A DNA stretch of 64,000 nucleotides from Acidobacteria bacterium RIFCSPLOWO2_12_FULL_66_21 (lineage in GTDB: Bacteria > Acidobacteriota > Vicinamibacteria > Vicinamibacterales > 2-12-FULL-66-21), in contig MELC01000029.1 in NCBI GenBank assembly GCA_001767455.1, positions 38,318-102,317 on the forward strand. Reading direction: 5' to 3'. Position numbers and translations under genes: made by a program. The number at the start of each line of letters is the position of its first letter. Position 1 is the stretch's first letter. Shown one piece after another: positions 15,553-22,959 of this stretch. The notes under the pieces were generated by a model that worked only from the letters and a program-made list of their open reading frames with translations, ran no database searches and was not told where the DNA came from.

Positions 15553-16623
15553 TTACACGAAGCGCGTGAGCGTGACGTCGAGGGCGCGGGCCTGACGGCC
15601 GTGCCGGTGCCACTGCACGAGGATCGGGCTCTGGTAGGTCCCTTCGACGATGCGGCCGCGGCCGGTGGCGTCGCGGTCGGAGACGAGGAGGCTGACGGAG
15701 CGCTTCATGCGGAGGAAGCGCGACGCGGGCATCGCAATCGCGCGCGAGAGCACGTTCTCGAGCCGCGAGTCGCGCAGGCCGAGGGCGTCGACCAGCCGGT
15801 TGAACACGCGCACGAGGTCGTACTTGGCGTAGTCGAGCGTCTTGGCCGGGATCGCGCGCGGGTTGCCCAGCATGTGGCCGGCCTTCTCGGCCATGAACCG
15901 CAGCGGATCGCGCAGGACCTCCGAGAGATCGTGCCGCATCAGCAGCGTCTCGTATTCGTTGACCGTCAGCCCCGCGTGCTTCTCGCCCGGCGCCAGCGTC
16001 AGCCGTAGGCGTCCTTTCTCGACGCCGTGCCGGTCGAGGAGCTCCCTGAACTGGTCGTAGATGCCGAGCGATGGATCCTTCAGGTTGATGGATTCCACGC
16101 TGTGCCCCGAGACCGGCACGACGATCCGCGCCTGCGCGACACGCTGTTCCGACGTGTAGCCGAGGACGCTCGTTGTGCGGCGCCGCGAGCGGCCCGCGTG
16201 AACGCCATCAAGATCGATGAACGAGATCGGCACGTCCCGCCGGTTCGGGTAGGACACGCAGGTGCGCAGCGCCCCCGCCATGAAGGCGAGGTGGGAGTCG
16301 GCATTGAGCGGTTCGGCCGGTTTCTGGTCCTCGCTCAACTCGGTCCGCCGCTCCAGCTCGTCGTGCGCGTACCCCGCCCCCTCCGGAAACATCGTCCTGA
16401 ACACGTCGATGTACGGCATGACGCCGTCCGGACCCTGGTTCAGCCGGGCGGCCACGCCGCGATCGAGGTAGCCGGCGGTCGTGTGGAAGGAGCAGCAGAG
16501 CGCCCGGGGATACTGGTCCAGGCCGTCGCCAAAGCGGGCGGCGACGACGCGCCGCACGTCGATGACATCGACGCGATGGCGCGGCACCAGTTCGAGCGTG
16601 AATTCAGCAGGAACGGCAGACAT
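15553..16623 (-). CDS. YjbQ/UPF0047-like protein, extended form
   Basis: 356 residues from ATG 16623; a GTG at 16665 is rejected because the likely promoter at 16674 would leave it almost no leader. The N-terminal half resembles YjbQ/UPF0047: CCSFHTTAGYL and LNADSHLAFMAGALRTCVSYP correspond to the HTSAAL and NADAHL segments. A second stretch, HAGLTVNEYETLLMRHDLSEVL, also looks like the YjbQ LTINENED block, so the protein may contain a duplicated or split copy. YjbQ homologues have been linked to thiamine phosphate synthesis and metal binding. The protein is about 2.5 times the usual length of about 140, and its function is uncertain. Confidence 0.6.
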   Translation of the reverse strand: MSAVPAEFTLELVPRHRVDVIDVRRVVAARFGDGLDQYPRALCCSFHTTAGYLDRGVAARLNQGPDGVMPYIDVFRTMFPEGAGYAHDELERRTELSEDQKPAEPLNADSHLAFMAGALRTCVSYPNRRDVPISFIDLDGVHAGRSRRRTTSVLGYTSEQRVAQARIVVPVSGHSVESINLKDPSLGIYDQFRELLDRHGVEKGRLRLTLAPGEKHAGLTVNEYETLLMRHDLSEVLRDPLRFMAEKAGHMLGNPRAIPAKTLDYAKYDLVRVFNRLVDALGLRDSRLENVLSRAIAMPASRFLRMKRSVSLLVSDRDATGRGRIVEGTYQSPILVQWHRHGRQARALDVTLTRFV

Positions 16624-16673
16624 GTCAGCCGGCTTCCGGCGCCGAACCGCAGGCGCCGGACGCACAGTCTATA

Positions 16674-16682
16674 AGCATAACA
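16674..16682 (-). promoter_or_regulatory. Extended -10 promoter of the YjbQ-like gene
   Basis: On the minus strand TG-T-TATGCT gives an extended -10 (TATGCT at 16679-16674). It lies 51 bp before the ATG at 16623. No good -35 is seen. Confidence 0.45.
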
Positions 16683-16696
16683 CAGGCAGGGGTTTA

Positions 16697-16715
16697 GGCA
16701 GCCCTGAAGGGCTGC
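16697..16715. repeat. Single REP-like hairpin
   Basis: GGCAGCCCTGAAGGGCTGC followed by GC, one copy of the same hairpin as at 15448. It ends at the stop codon of the downstream minus-strand gene, in the same orientation as the left member of the 15447 pair. Confidence 0.85.
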
Positions 16716-16716
16716 G

Positions 16717-17493
16717 CTACATCTTCTTCTTTGCGCCCGTGAAGGTGCCCCCACCGAGATCGCCGAACGTCACGCTGCCCTTCATGGTGTCCTTGTCCAC
16801 GGTGCCGGCGTAGACGATGTGGATCGAGGTGCCCTCGGCCGACATGTCGAACTCGAACCGGACATCGGCGCCCTTGAGCGTTCCCGCGAAGGGCGACTGG
16901 CCGAACTGCCCCGAATACTGGCCGGTGAGCTTCTCGCCGTCCTGCTTGAAGGTGACGGTCGGCGATCCTGAGCCGGCGTCCGTGTTCACCTGGAGGACCC
17001 ACGCGCCCGTCACGTCGATGGCGCCCGGGGCGGCCGGCGCCGACGGTGCGCCGCCGGGGGCGGCCGGCGCGGCGGCGGGGGCGGCCGCGCGCTTCGCGCT
17101 CCACTCGAGTTGGCCCATCTGCCCGAGGTCGACGGTCCCCTTCATCGAGTCCGCATCCACCGTGCCGTAGAACGCGATGTTCACCGGCGTGTTGTTGATC
17201 GGCATCGTGAAGTAGATCCCGACGTCCTTGTCCTTCAACTCGGCTTCGACCGGCGCTTCGCCGATCTCGCTGGAGATATTGCCAACCAGCTTGTCTGCCT
17301 CTTTCTTCAGCGTCAGCTGGGACGCGACGACCCCCTGGGCCGTGACGACGGTCACGTCCCACTTGCCGGTGATGTCGACCGGCTTGGCAGAGGTCGCCGG
17401 CGCCGGCGGGGTCTGGGGCACGCCTTGCGCCGCCGAAGGGGCGGCAGCGGCCAGCGCAAGCGCGGCGCCCATCGCGAGTACTAGGTGCTTCAT
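16717..17493 (-). CDS. Secreted protein with two copies of a beta-rich domain
   Basis: 258 residues; ATG 17493 with AGGAGA upstream, signal peptide MKHLVLAMGAALALAAAAPS. Two homologous halves follow: (VDITGKWDVTVVTAQG... KLVGNISSEIGEAPVEAELKDKDVGIYF... YGTVDADSMKGTVDLG) and (IDVTGAWVLQVNTDAG... KLTGQYSGQFGQSPFAGTLKGADVRFEF... YAGTVDKDTMKGSVTFG). A proline/alanine linker separates them. The repeated G-W...L...G...G-T-V-D pattern suggests a small beta-barrel of lipocalin-like or calycin-like type. No enzyme motif. The duplication is plain; the function is unknown. Confidence 0.8.
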   Translation of the reverse strand: MKHLVLAMGAALALAAAAPSAAQGVPQTPPAPATSAKPVDITGKWDVTVVTAQGVVASQLTLKKEADKLVGNISSEIGEAPVEAELKDKDVGIYFTMPINNTPVNIAFYGTVDADSMKGTVDLGQMGQLEWSAKRAAAPAAAPAAPGGAPSAPAAPGAIDVTGAWVLQVNTDAGSGSPTVTFKQDGEKLTGQYSGQFGQSPFAGTLKGADVRFEFDMSAEGTSIHIVYAGTVDKDTMKGSVTFGDLGGGTFTGAKKKM

Positions 17494-17516
17494 GATGATG
17501 AGTCTCCTGAAATGAG

Positions 17517-17993
17517 CTACCACGGGTCGAATAACGCCTTCTCGGTGCCGGCCGTCCGGCTGTAGGCGCCGCGAATATACCTGATCTGAAACCGGTGTCC
17601 CGATAGATGCTGCGTGTGCGTGGTCAAAAGGTCAAGTACCGTGACGCGCTCGCGCCCGAAGAAGTCGATCTCGCGGGCGAGGTCCTCGCCGGTCAGCAGC
17701 GCGATGCGCGCGCGATACTCGCGCCGGGCGTTCTCGAAGCGCGCCCACAGGTCGTCGAACGGAGCGGGCGGACACGCCGACGCGCCCGTGTCGGTGAGAT
17801 ACCGGCCGCGTTGGTCGAGCGCGTCGCGCGCCCATTCCTCGAACCAGATCAGATGCGAGAGGATCCAGCGGACGGAATTGGCGGCCTCGATCGGCCGCCA
17901 GTCCATTTCCGTTTCGGAAATGCCCCCCAGATTGGCCCGGAGCGACCGGGTCGCGGATTCGTCCATGCCGTCGAGGAGGGTGACGGGGTTCAT
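17517..17993 (-). CDS. DinB family protein
   Basis: 158 residues, ATG 17993 overlapping the cystathionine beta-synthase stop by one base (TGATG), so it is coupled. DinB/YfiT-like four-helix bundle: a first His in RWILSHLIWFEEW and the HxxxH of TTHTQHLSGH make the metal site. Many family members are thiol-dependent transferases using bacillithiol or mycothiol, or are uncharacterised. The pairing with a cysteine-biosynthesis enzyme is suggestive of thiol chemistry, but that is inference. Confidence 0.82.
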   Translation of the reverse strand: MNPVTLLDGMDESATRSLRANLGGISETEMDWRPIEAANSVRWILSHLIWFEEWARDALDQRGRYLTDTGASACPPAPFDDLWARFENARREYRARIALLTGEDLAREIDFFGRERVTVLDLLTTHTQHLSGHRFQIRYIRGAYSRTAGTEKALFDPW

Positions 17994-19357
17994 CAGAGCA
18001 CCCGGATCACGTCCGACCGCGTGATGATGAACGTCTTGTCCGTCTTGAAGTCGCGCACGAGGACTGCGGGATTCTTCGGCGTGATCATCGTGGCGAGCAG
18101 CTCCACAGGCGTCGAGATGTCCGCGAACGGGAAGGCCGGCTGCATGATCGACACGACGGGCTCCGCCTTGATCGCGGGGTTCGCGACGAGCTGATCGTAC
18201 AGGTGGGTCTCGTTGAGCGAGCCGACGAGCCGTTTGTCCATCGTGATGGAAATCTGCGAGAAGTCGTGGTGGCTCATCAGCGCGAGCGCGCGCGCGACCG
18301 GCTCGCTCCCCTCGATCGCCAGGAGCTCGCCCGACAGGCCGGAGGCGACGAGGTCGCGCGCCGTCATGCCGGATTTCTCGATGAACCCCTTCTCGCGCAT
18401 CCACTCGTCGTTGAACATCTTGCCGAGATAGCGCGACCCGTGGTCGTGGAAGATGACGACGACGAGATCGCCGGCCTTGAAGTGGTCCTTCAACTGGAGC
18501 ACGCCCGCCATGGCGGAGCCGCCCGAGTTGCCCGCGAAGATGCCCTCCTCGCGCGCGATCCGCCGCGTCATCAGCGCGGCGTCCTTGTCGGTCACCTTCT
18601 CGAAGTGGTCGATGACGCTGAAGTCCACGTTCTTCGGCAGAAAATCCTCGCCGATGCCCTCGGTGATGTACGGGTAGATCTCGTTCTTGTCGAAGATGCC
18701 GGTCTCCTTGTACTTCTTGAAGACCGACCCGTACGTGTCGATGCCCCAGACCTTGACGGCGGGGTTCCGCTCCTTCAGATAGCGGCCGACCCCGGTCGCG
18801 GTGCCGCCGGTGCCGACGCCGACGACCAGATGCGTGACCGTGCCGTCGGTCTGGTCCCAGATCTCGGGACCCGTCCAGTGGTAGTGCGCGGCGGTGTTCG
18901 ACAGGTTGTCGTACTGGTTCGCCTTCCACGAGTTCGGGATCTCGCGCTCGAGGCGCGACGAGACGGAGTAATACGACCGCGGGTCCTCGGGATCGACGTT
19001 GGTCGGGCAGACAATCACCTCCGCGCCGAACGCTTTCAGCGCATCCACCTTCTCTTTCGACTGCTTGTCGGTGGTCGTGAAGACGCACTTGTATCCCTTC
19101 ACGACCGCGGCGATCGCCAGGCCCATGCCGGTGTTGCCGGAGGTGCCTTCGATGATGGTGCCGCCCGGCTTCAGCGCGCCGCTCTTCTCCGCGTCCTCGA
19201 TCATCCGCACCGCCATGCGGTCCTTGATCGAATTGCCGGGATTGAAGGTTTCGATCTTGGCGACAACCGTCGCCGGGATGTCGCGGGTGATGCTGTTGAT
19301 GCGCACCATCGGCGTGCCGCCGATCGTCTCGAGAATGTCGTCGTAGATCTTCTTCAC
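17993..19357 (-). CDS. Cystathionine beta-synthase
   Basis: 454 residues. PLP fold-type II enzyme: FNPGNSIKDR carries the PLP lysine (Lys45), EGTSGNTGMGLA binds the substrate carboxylate, GVGTGGTATG the phosphate. Two CBS domains follow in the last 120 residues (GSEPVARALALMSHHDFSQISI and FPFADISTPVELLATMI). It joins serine and homocysteine to make cystathionine, in the cytoplasm. The CBS domain pair distinguishes it from cysteine synthase, as in Pseudomonas and eukaryotic enzymes; there is no N-terminal haem domain. The DinB gene follows directly. Confidence 0.93.
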   Translation of the reverse strand: MKKIYDDILETIGGTPMVRINSITRDIPATVVAKIETFNPGNSIKDRMAVRMIEDAEKSGALKPGGTIIEGTSGNTGMGLAIAAVVKGYKCVFTTTDKQSKEKVDALKAFGAEVIVCPTNVDPEDPRSYYSVSSRLEREIPNSWKANQYDNLSNTAAHYHWTGPEIWDQTDGTVTHLVVGVGTGGTATGVGRYLKERNPAVKVWGIDTYGSVFKKYKETGIFDKNEIYPYITEGIGEDFLPKNVDFSVIDHFEKVTDKDAALMTRRIAREEGIFAGNSGGSAMAGVLQLKDHFKAGDLVVVIFHDHGSRYLGKMFNDEWMREKGFIEKSGMTARDLVASGLSGELLAIEGSEPVARALALMSHHDFSQISITMDKRLVGSLNETHLYDQLVANPAIKAEPVVSIMQPAFPFADISTPVELLATMITPKNPAVLVRDFKTDKTFIITRSDVIRVL

Positions 19358-19387
19358 TGTTCCTGAATTATAGACCGCAGCTCGCAG

Positions 19388-19486
19388 CTCCCGCCTCCGC
19401 TGAAGCTTCGGCGCGGCAGGCTCCCGCCTCCGCTGAAGCTTCGGCGCGGCAGGCTCCCGCCTCCGCTGAAGCTTCGGCGCGGCAGG
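19388..19486. repeat. Three tandem copies of a 33-bp unit
   Basis: Units at 19388-19420, 19421-19453 and 19454-19486 appear identical. Each holds the near-palindrome CGCTGAAGCTTCGGCG around a HindIII-like AAGCTT core. The array ends just before the stop of the MetX-like gene (19492) and follows the start of the CBS gene. Confidence 0.97.
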
Positions 19487-19491
19487 CTCGT

Positions 19492-20562
19492 CTAGCGCGA
19501 AGTCTCGCTGGCTTTGAGCAACTCCTGCAGGTAACCCTTCCAGATCGCCGCCTGTGTGTGGGTCCCGTGGCCGACGGTGCGGTCGCTCAGCGGCATGACC
19601 ATCGCGCGGCCGTTGGGGACCCGCGTGATTTCCTTCTCGAGGATCTGCAGCTCGGGCGGGTTGACCAGGTCGTCGGCGGAGTTCACGGCGAGGAGCGGCG
19701 CCGCGATCTTCTCGAGCGCCGGACCGGGGTCGTAGTCGCGTGACGCCTCGAGCGCGTACAGGATGTCGTTCGCGTCACCGGTCCGCATGTAGTTCGTCAC
19801 GTACTGATCGATCTGGCGGTCCGCCTCGGCCACGGTCGGCGCGGCCTTTTGGCGGAGGATCGGATTGCTCCCGACGAGCCACAGCATCTCGGCCGCGGTG
19901 CGCAGGCTCTGCGGCTGTATCGTGTACTCGCCGTTCTTCCACTCGGGATCGTGCCTGATCGCGTCGATGACGACGCGGCGCCAGACGCGGTTGCGGCCGG
20001 CAATCTGCGTGGGAAGGCTCGCGAGCGGCATGAGCGCGTCCATCATGTCCGGATAGCGCTCGCCCCAGAGCCACGTGTGCATCCCGCCCATCGACGTCCC
20101 CATCACGAGCCGCAGGTGATTCACGCCCAGGCCGTCCGCGACGAGCCGATGCTCGGCTGCCACCATGTCGACGTAGCCGTAGCGCGGGAACTTCGCGTGA
20201 AGACCGTCGCTCGGCTTGCTCGACTTTCCATGGCCGATGTCGTCGGGAAGGATGATGTAGAACTTCGCGGCGTCGAGCGGCTGTCCCGGTCCGAACAGCT
20301 CGCCGGCGAAGCCCCGGCCCGTGAACTGCCCGCCCGTGCCGCCCGTGCCGTGCATGACCAGCACGGCGTTGCGCACCACGCCTTGCGCGTCCTTGCGCGG
20401 CGTGCCGTACGTCCGGTAGTGCAGCCGCAGCTCGGGGAGCGTCTCGCCCGAGGTGAACTGGAAATCGCGGATGACGAAATCCGCTTCGGTGGGCGCGGGG
20501 GGTGCGGAGGGCGTCCCCTGAACGGCAGCCAGCAGCAGCGACGTCAGTATCGACAGCAACAT
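19492..20562 (-). CDS. Secreted MetX-like alpha/beta hydrolase
   Basis: 356 residues with an N-terminal signal (MLLSILTSLLLAAVQG). It resembles the homoserine O-acetyltransferase (MetX) fold: VMHGTGGTGGQF (oxyanion region), nucleophile Ser157 in VMGTSMGGMHTW, Asp in VNSADDLVNPP, and His in VGHGTHTQAA. True MetX enzymes are cytoplasmic, so this exported form probably hydrolyses an ester or amide outside the membrane. Only the fold is safe. One cloverleaf element lies 163 bp upstream. Confidence 0.82.
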   Translation of the reverse strand: MLLSILTSLLLAAVQGTPSAPPAPTEADFVIRDFQFTSGETLPELRLHYRTYGTPRKDAQGVVRNAVLVMHGTGGTGGQFTGRGFAGELFGPGQPLDAAKFYIILPDDIGHGKSSKPSDGLHAKFPRYGYVDMVAAEHRLVADGLGVNHLRLVMGTSMGGMHTWLWGERYPDMMDALMPLASLPTQIAGRNRVWRRVVIDAIRHDPEWKNGEYTIQPQSLRTAAEMLWLVGSNPILRQKAAPTVAEADRQIDQYVTNYMRTGDANDILYALEASRDYDPGPALEKIAAPLLAVNSADDLVNPPELQILEKEITRVPNGRAMVMPLSDRTVGHGTHTQAAIWKGYLQELLKASETSR

Positions 20563-20620
20563 GGAGGTCTCCTGCTCTCGTGCACGATACCACGGGCGCC
20601 GGAGGCCGCGGAGAGGACGG

Positions 20621-20920
20621 GGCGCGCGGAGACGACGATCACACGGAGACGACGATCACACGGAGACACGGAGGCCACGGAGGAGCGCGGAGAAGATCAG
20701 GCGCGACGGACATCCGGGTGGTGCGGTGCCGGTCTGGCCGCGCTGTGCGCGGTAAGACGGTCAGAGATCCACAGATGCAAACACGCGAAATCTCCGAGGC
20801 GTGCTTGCATCTGTGGATCTCTGACCGTCTGTTCCGCCGGCCGAGGTCCGCCGAGGCCGGCGACCAGACCGGCACCCTCCGTGCGTCTCCGTGTCCTCCG
20901 TGCCTCCGTGTCATGTCTTT
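20621..20920 (+). repeat. Cloverleaf element, copy 1, with flanking CGGAGAC/CTCCGTG arms
   Basis: Outer stem GGTGCCGGTCTGG (20725-20737) pairs with CCAGACCGGCACC (20864-20876). Inside are hairpin 1 (CCGCGC-TGT-GCGCGG, 20738-20752), a 32-bp stem (20755-20786 with 20799-20830, 12-nt loop, one mismatch), and hairpin 3 (GCCGGCC/GGCCGGC, 20837-20861). Beyond it, CACGGAGACACGGAGG-type repeats on the left (20640-20692) mirror CTCCGTG-type repeats on the right (20877-20912). There is no ORF. It occupies the space between a minus-strand hydrolase and the plus-strand hemerythrin gene. Confidence 0.9.
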
Positions 20921-20934
20921 CTTCGTGCCCTCCG

Positions 20935-20950
20935 TATGACGAGCGTCATA
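20935..20950. promoter_or_regulatory. 16-bp palindrome before the hemerythrin-PAS gene
   Basis: TATGACG-AG-CGTCATA is perfectly symmetric apart from its two central bases. It lies 34 bp before the chosen ATG (20984), a good place for an operator. The binding protein is not known; the spacing resembles sites of dimeric regulators. Confidence 0.5.
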
Positions 20951-20983
20951 GGGCTCCGCGTCCTCCGGGCCCACAATCGAAGG

Positions 20984-21946
20984 ATGCAGACCTCCCCGAC
21001 GTGGACCGAGATCCTGATGACCGATCACGAGACGACCGAGCGCGTCTTTGCCGCGTTCGAGCAGGCGCTCGCCGGTCCCACCCCGCCATCGACGTCCATC
21101 GTCGCCGACGCGCTGGAGTACTTCACGGGCTATGTCGAGCGCTGCCACAACCACAAGGAGGAGGATCACCTGTTCCCGCTGGCCGAACAGCTCGGCGTGC
21201 CGCGCGAGGGCGGGCCGCTCGCCATCATGATCATGGAGCACCGCCGCAGCGAGGAGGCGCTCGCCGCGCTGCGGACCTTCGCGGGGGAGTACATCGGCGG
21301 GCGCAACGACGCGCTGCCCGGCCTGCAGAAAGCGTTCGCGGAGTACTCGTCGATCCTGAAGGAGCATTTCTGGAAGGAGAACGACATCCTGTTCCCGATG
21401 GCGCGCCGCATCTTCGAGGACAAGGATGATGCGACAGTGCTGGCGGGGATTGCGGAAGTGGAGGGGCGGTTCGGCTCGGACACGCGCGAGCGGTTCTACG
21501 CGCTCGCGGCGCGGATCGTCGAGACCAGCCAGATGCGCGACCTGTCGGAGAACCTGCCGAAGGACGTGCTGGCCGCGATTCTCAACACGCTGCCGATCGA
21601 GCTGTCGTTCGTGGACGCCGACGATCGCGTGCGCTACTTCAGCCACGAGAACCACGCGAAGATCTTCGGCCGCACGCGCGGCGCGATCGGCCGGGTCGTC
21701 GAGCAGTGCCACCCGCCGCAGAGCGTGCACAAGGTGAAGAAGATCCTCCAGGCGTTCAAGAACGGCGAGCGCGGCGTCGCCGAGTTCTGGCTGGACTTCG
21801 GCGGCCGCAAGGTGCACGTGCGCTATTTTGCCGTGCGATCCGCGGAGGGACAGTACCTGGGCTGCCTGGAGACGGTGCAGGACATCACGCCCATCCAGGC
21901 GATTACGGGCGAACGTCGGCTGGTCGACGAGGCGCTGGCGATATAA
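20984..21946 (+). CDS. Hemerythrin-like (HHE) plus PAS domain protein
   Basis: 320 residues from ATG 20984; a longer frame begins at 20936 but would run through the palindrome. The N-terminal four-helix bundle (about 10-150) has the diiron ligands: TDHETTERV, CHNHKEEDHLFP, IMEHRRSEE, and LKEHFWKENDILFP. The C-terminal part (about 205-310) is a PAS domain of the kind attached to DUF438 proteins: LPIELSFVDADDRVRYFS and a closing GCLETVQDIT. Such proteins sense or handle oxygen or nitric oxide in the cytoplasm. Not in an operon with the next gene. Confidence 0.88.
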   Translation: MQTSPTWTEILMTDHETTERVFAAFEQALAGPTPPSTSIVADALEYFTGYVERCHNHKEEDHLFPLAEQLGVPREGGPLAIMIMEHRRSEEALAALRTFAGEYIGGRNDALPGLQKAFAEYSSILKEHFWKENDILFPMARRIFEDKDDATVLAGIAEVEGRFGSDTRERFYALAARIVETSQMRDLSENLPKDVLAAILNTLPIELSFVDADDRVRYFSHENHAKIFGRTRGAIGRVVEQCHPPQSVHKVKKILQAFKNGERGVAEFWLDFGGRKVHVRYFAVRSAEGQYLGCLETVQDITPIQAITGERRLVDEALAI

Positions 21947-21950
21947 CGGT

Positions 21951-22190
21951 GCTGGTGGCTGGGGGCTGGGCGCTGGCACCTGACACCGGTACTGTCACCT
22001 TGCGTCTGACGCGATGGCGATCGTGGCCTTCATGGAAACGATTATAGTGATAGCTGGCAGCAGGCGGCAGGCAGCTGGCAGCAGATCACACGGCCGGCTG
22101 CATGCTACCGGAATACGCACGAAGCCGCGTGGCAGCGTGACTCACTGCGCGCTGTCTGCTGCCAGCTGCATACTGCCTACTGCCTACTTC
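21951..22190. repeat. Heptad arrays between the hemerythrin gene and the oxidoreductase
   Basis: GCTGGTG-GCTGGGG-GCTGGGC-GCTGGCA (21952-21979), AGCTGGC/AGGCGGC words (22055-22083), and CTGCCAG/CTGCCTA words (22150-22185), the last ending a few bases before the next ATG. TATAGT at 22043-22048 could be a -10 for the downstream gene, without a clear -35. CAGCGTGACTCACTGC at 22132 is the linker motif seen beside other arrays. Confidence 0.85.
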
Positions 22191-22192
22191 TC

Positions 22193-22768
22193 ATGACTCA
22201 CATCGCCATCATCCAGGGACATCCGGATCCAGCGGGCAACCGCTTCGGGCACGCGCTCGCGGCGGCGTACGCCGACGGCGCGCGCGCGGCAGGACACATC
22301 GTCAGCCTGACGGACGCCGGCCGCCTCGAGTTTCCGCTGGTGCGCACGAAAGAGGATTTCGAGACGGGGCCCGTGCCCCCAGCCATCGTGGAGGCGCAAG
22401 CGGCAATCGAAGCGGCCGCCCACCTCGTCTTCTTCTATCCGCTCTGGTTCGGGACGATGCCCGCGCTGTTGAAGGGATTCATCGAACAGGTGTTCCGGCC
22501 TGTGTTCGTCAACGGCGCGGTGGGGAATTTCTCCAACCTTCGACTCAAAGGAAGGACGGCCAGGCTGGTCGTCACGATGGGGATGCCGGCACTGGCCTAT
22601 CGCTGGATGTTCGGTCGCTTCGGCTGGAACGGCATGGAGGCTGGCATGCTGAAGCTGTGCGGCATCGCTCCGGTCAGCACCACGCTCATCGGCCAGGTTG
22701 ATGCCTCCGCCGCGGCGCGCGCGGGCTGGCTCGCGAAGATGCGAATCCTCGGGCAGCGTGGGGCGTGA
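22193..22768 (+). CDS. NAD(P)H-dependent oxidoreductase, flavodoxin-like fold
   Basis: 191 residues. The N-terminus THIAIIQGHPDPAGNRFGHAL is the FMN/FAD phosphate-binding loop of the NQO1/MdaB/KefF group, LVFFYPLWFGTMPALLKGFIEQVF is the conserved YPLWW-like segment, and VVTMGMPA follows. Cytoplasmic quinone or nitro reductase using a bound flavin. The C-terminus is shorter and lacks the long loop of NQO1. A heptad array takes the place of a normal ribosome-binding site. Substrate not known. Confidence 0.87.
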   Translation: MTHIAIIQGHPDPAGNRFGHALAAAYADGARAAGHIVSLTDAGRLEFPLVRTKEDFETGPVPPAIVEAQAAIEAAAHLVFFYPLWFGTMPALLKGFIEQVFRPVFVNGAVGNFSNLRLKGRTARLVVTMGMPALAYRWMFGRFGWNGMEAGMLKLCGIAPVSTTLIGQVDASAAARAGWLAKMRILGQRGA

Positions 22769-22791
22769 GGCTGACAGTATTGGGCGGGCAG

Positions 22792-22876
22792 CGGGACTCA
22801 CTGCCAGCTGCCTGCTGCCTGCTGCCAGCTGCCTGCCGTCACACTGCCAGCTGCTTGCTGCCAGCTGCCAGCTGAC
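22792..22876. repeat. CTGCCAG/CTGCCTG heptad array
   Basis: About ten heptads (CTGCCAG, CTGCCTG, CTGCTTG) with GCCGTCACA interrupting, after a CAGCGGGACTCACTGCC linker. It lies between the oxidoreductase stop and the terminator of the mtrB-like gene. Confidence 0.9.
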
Positions 22877-22880
22877 TTGA

Positions 22881-22918
22881 TCAAAGAAGCCGGCCGCCCC
22901 TTGGGGGGGACGGCCGGC
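22881..22918 (-). terminator. Terminator of the cytochrome/porin operon
   Basis: Stem GCCGGCCG(T/G)CCCC with CGGCCGGC on the other arm (22889-22918), followed on the minus strand by TTCTTT. It lies 40 bp after the stop of the mtrB/pioB-like gene. Confidence 0.75.
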
Positions 22919-22959
22919 ACGAGGGAGGGAGGAGGTTAGGAGACTGAGAACCCCGGGGA

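Noticed and set aside
20725-20876. Cloverleaf considered as a tRNA or tmRNA
   Set aside because: No T-loop sequence, acceptor CCA or anticodon-like loop, and the 32-bp central stem is far too long.
20725-20876. Cloverleaf considered as an integron attC site
   Set aside because: No integrase or cassette array, and the conserved core triplets of attC are absent.
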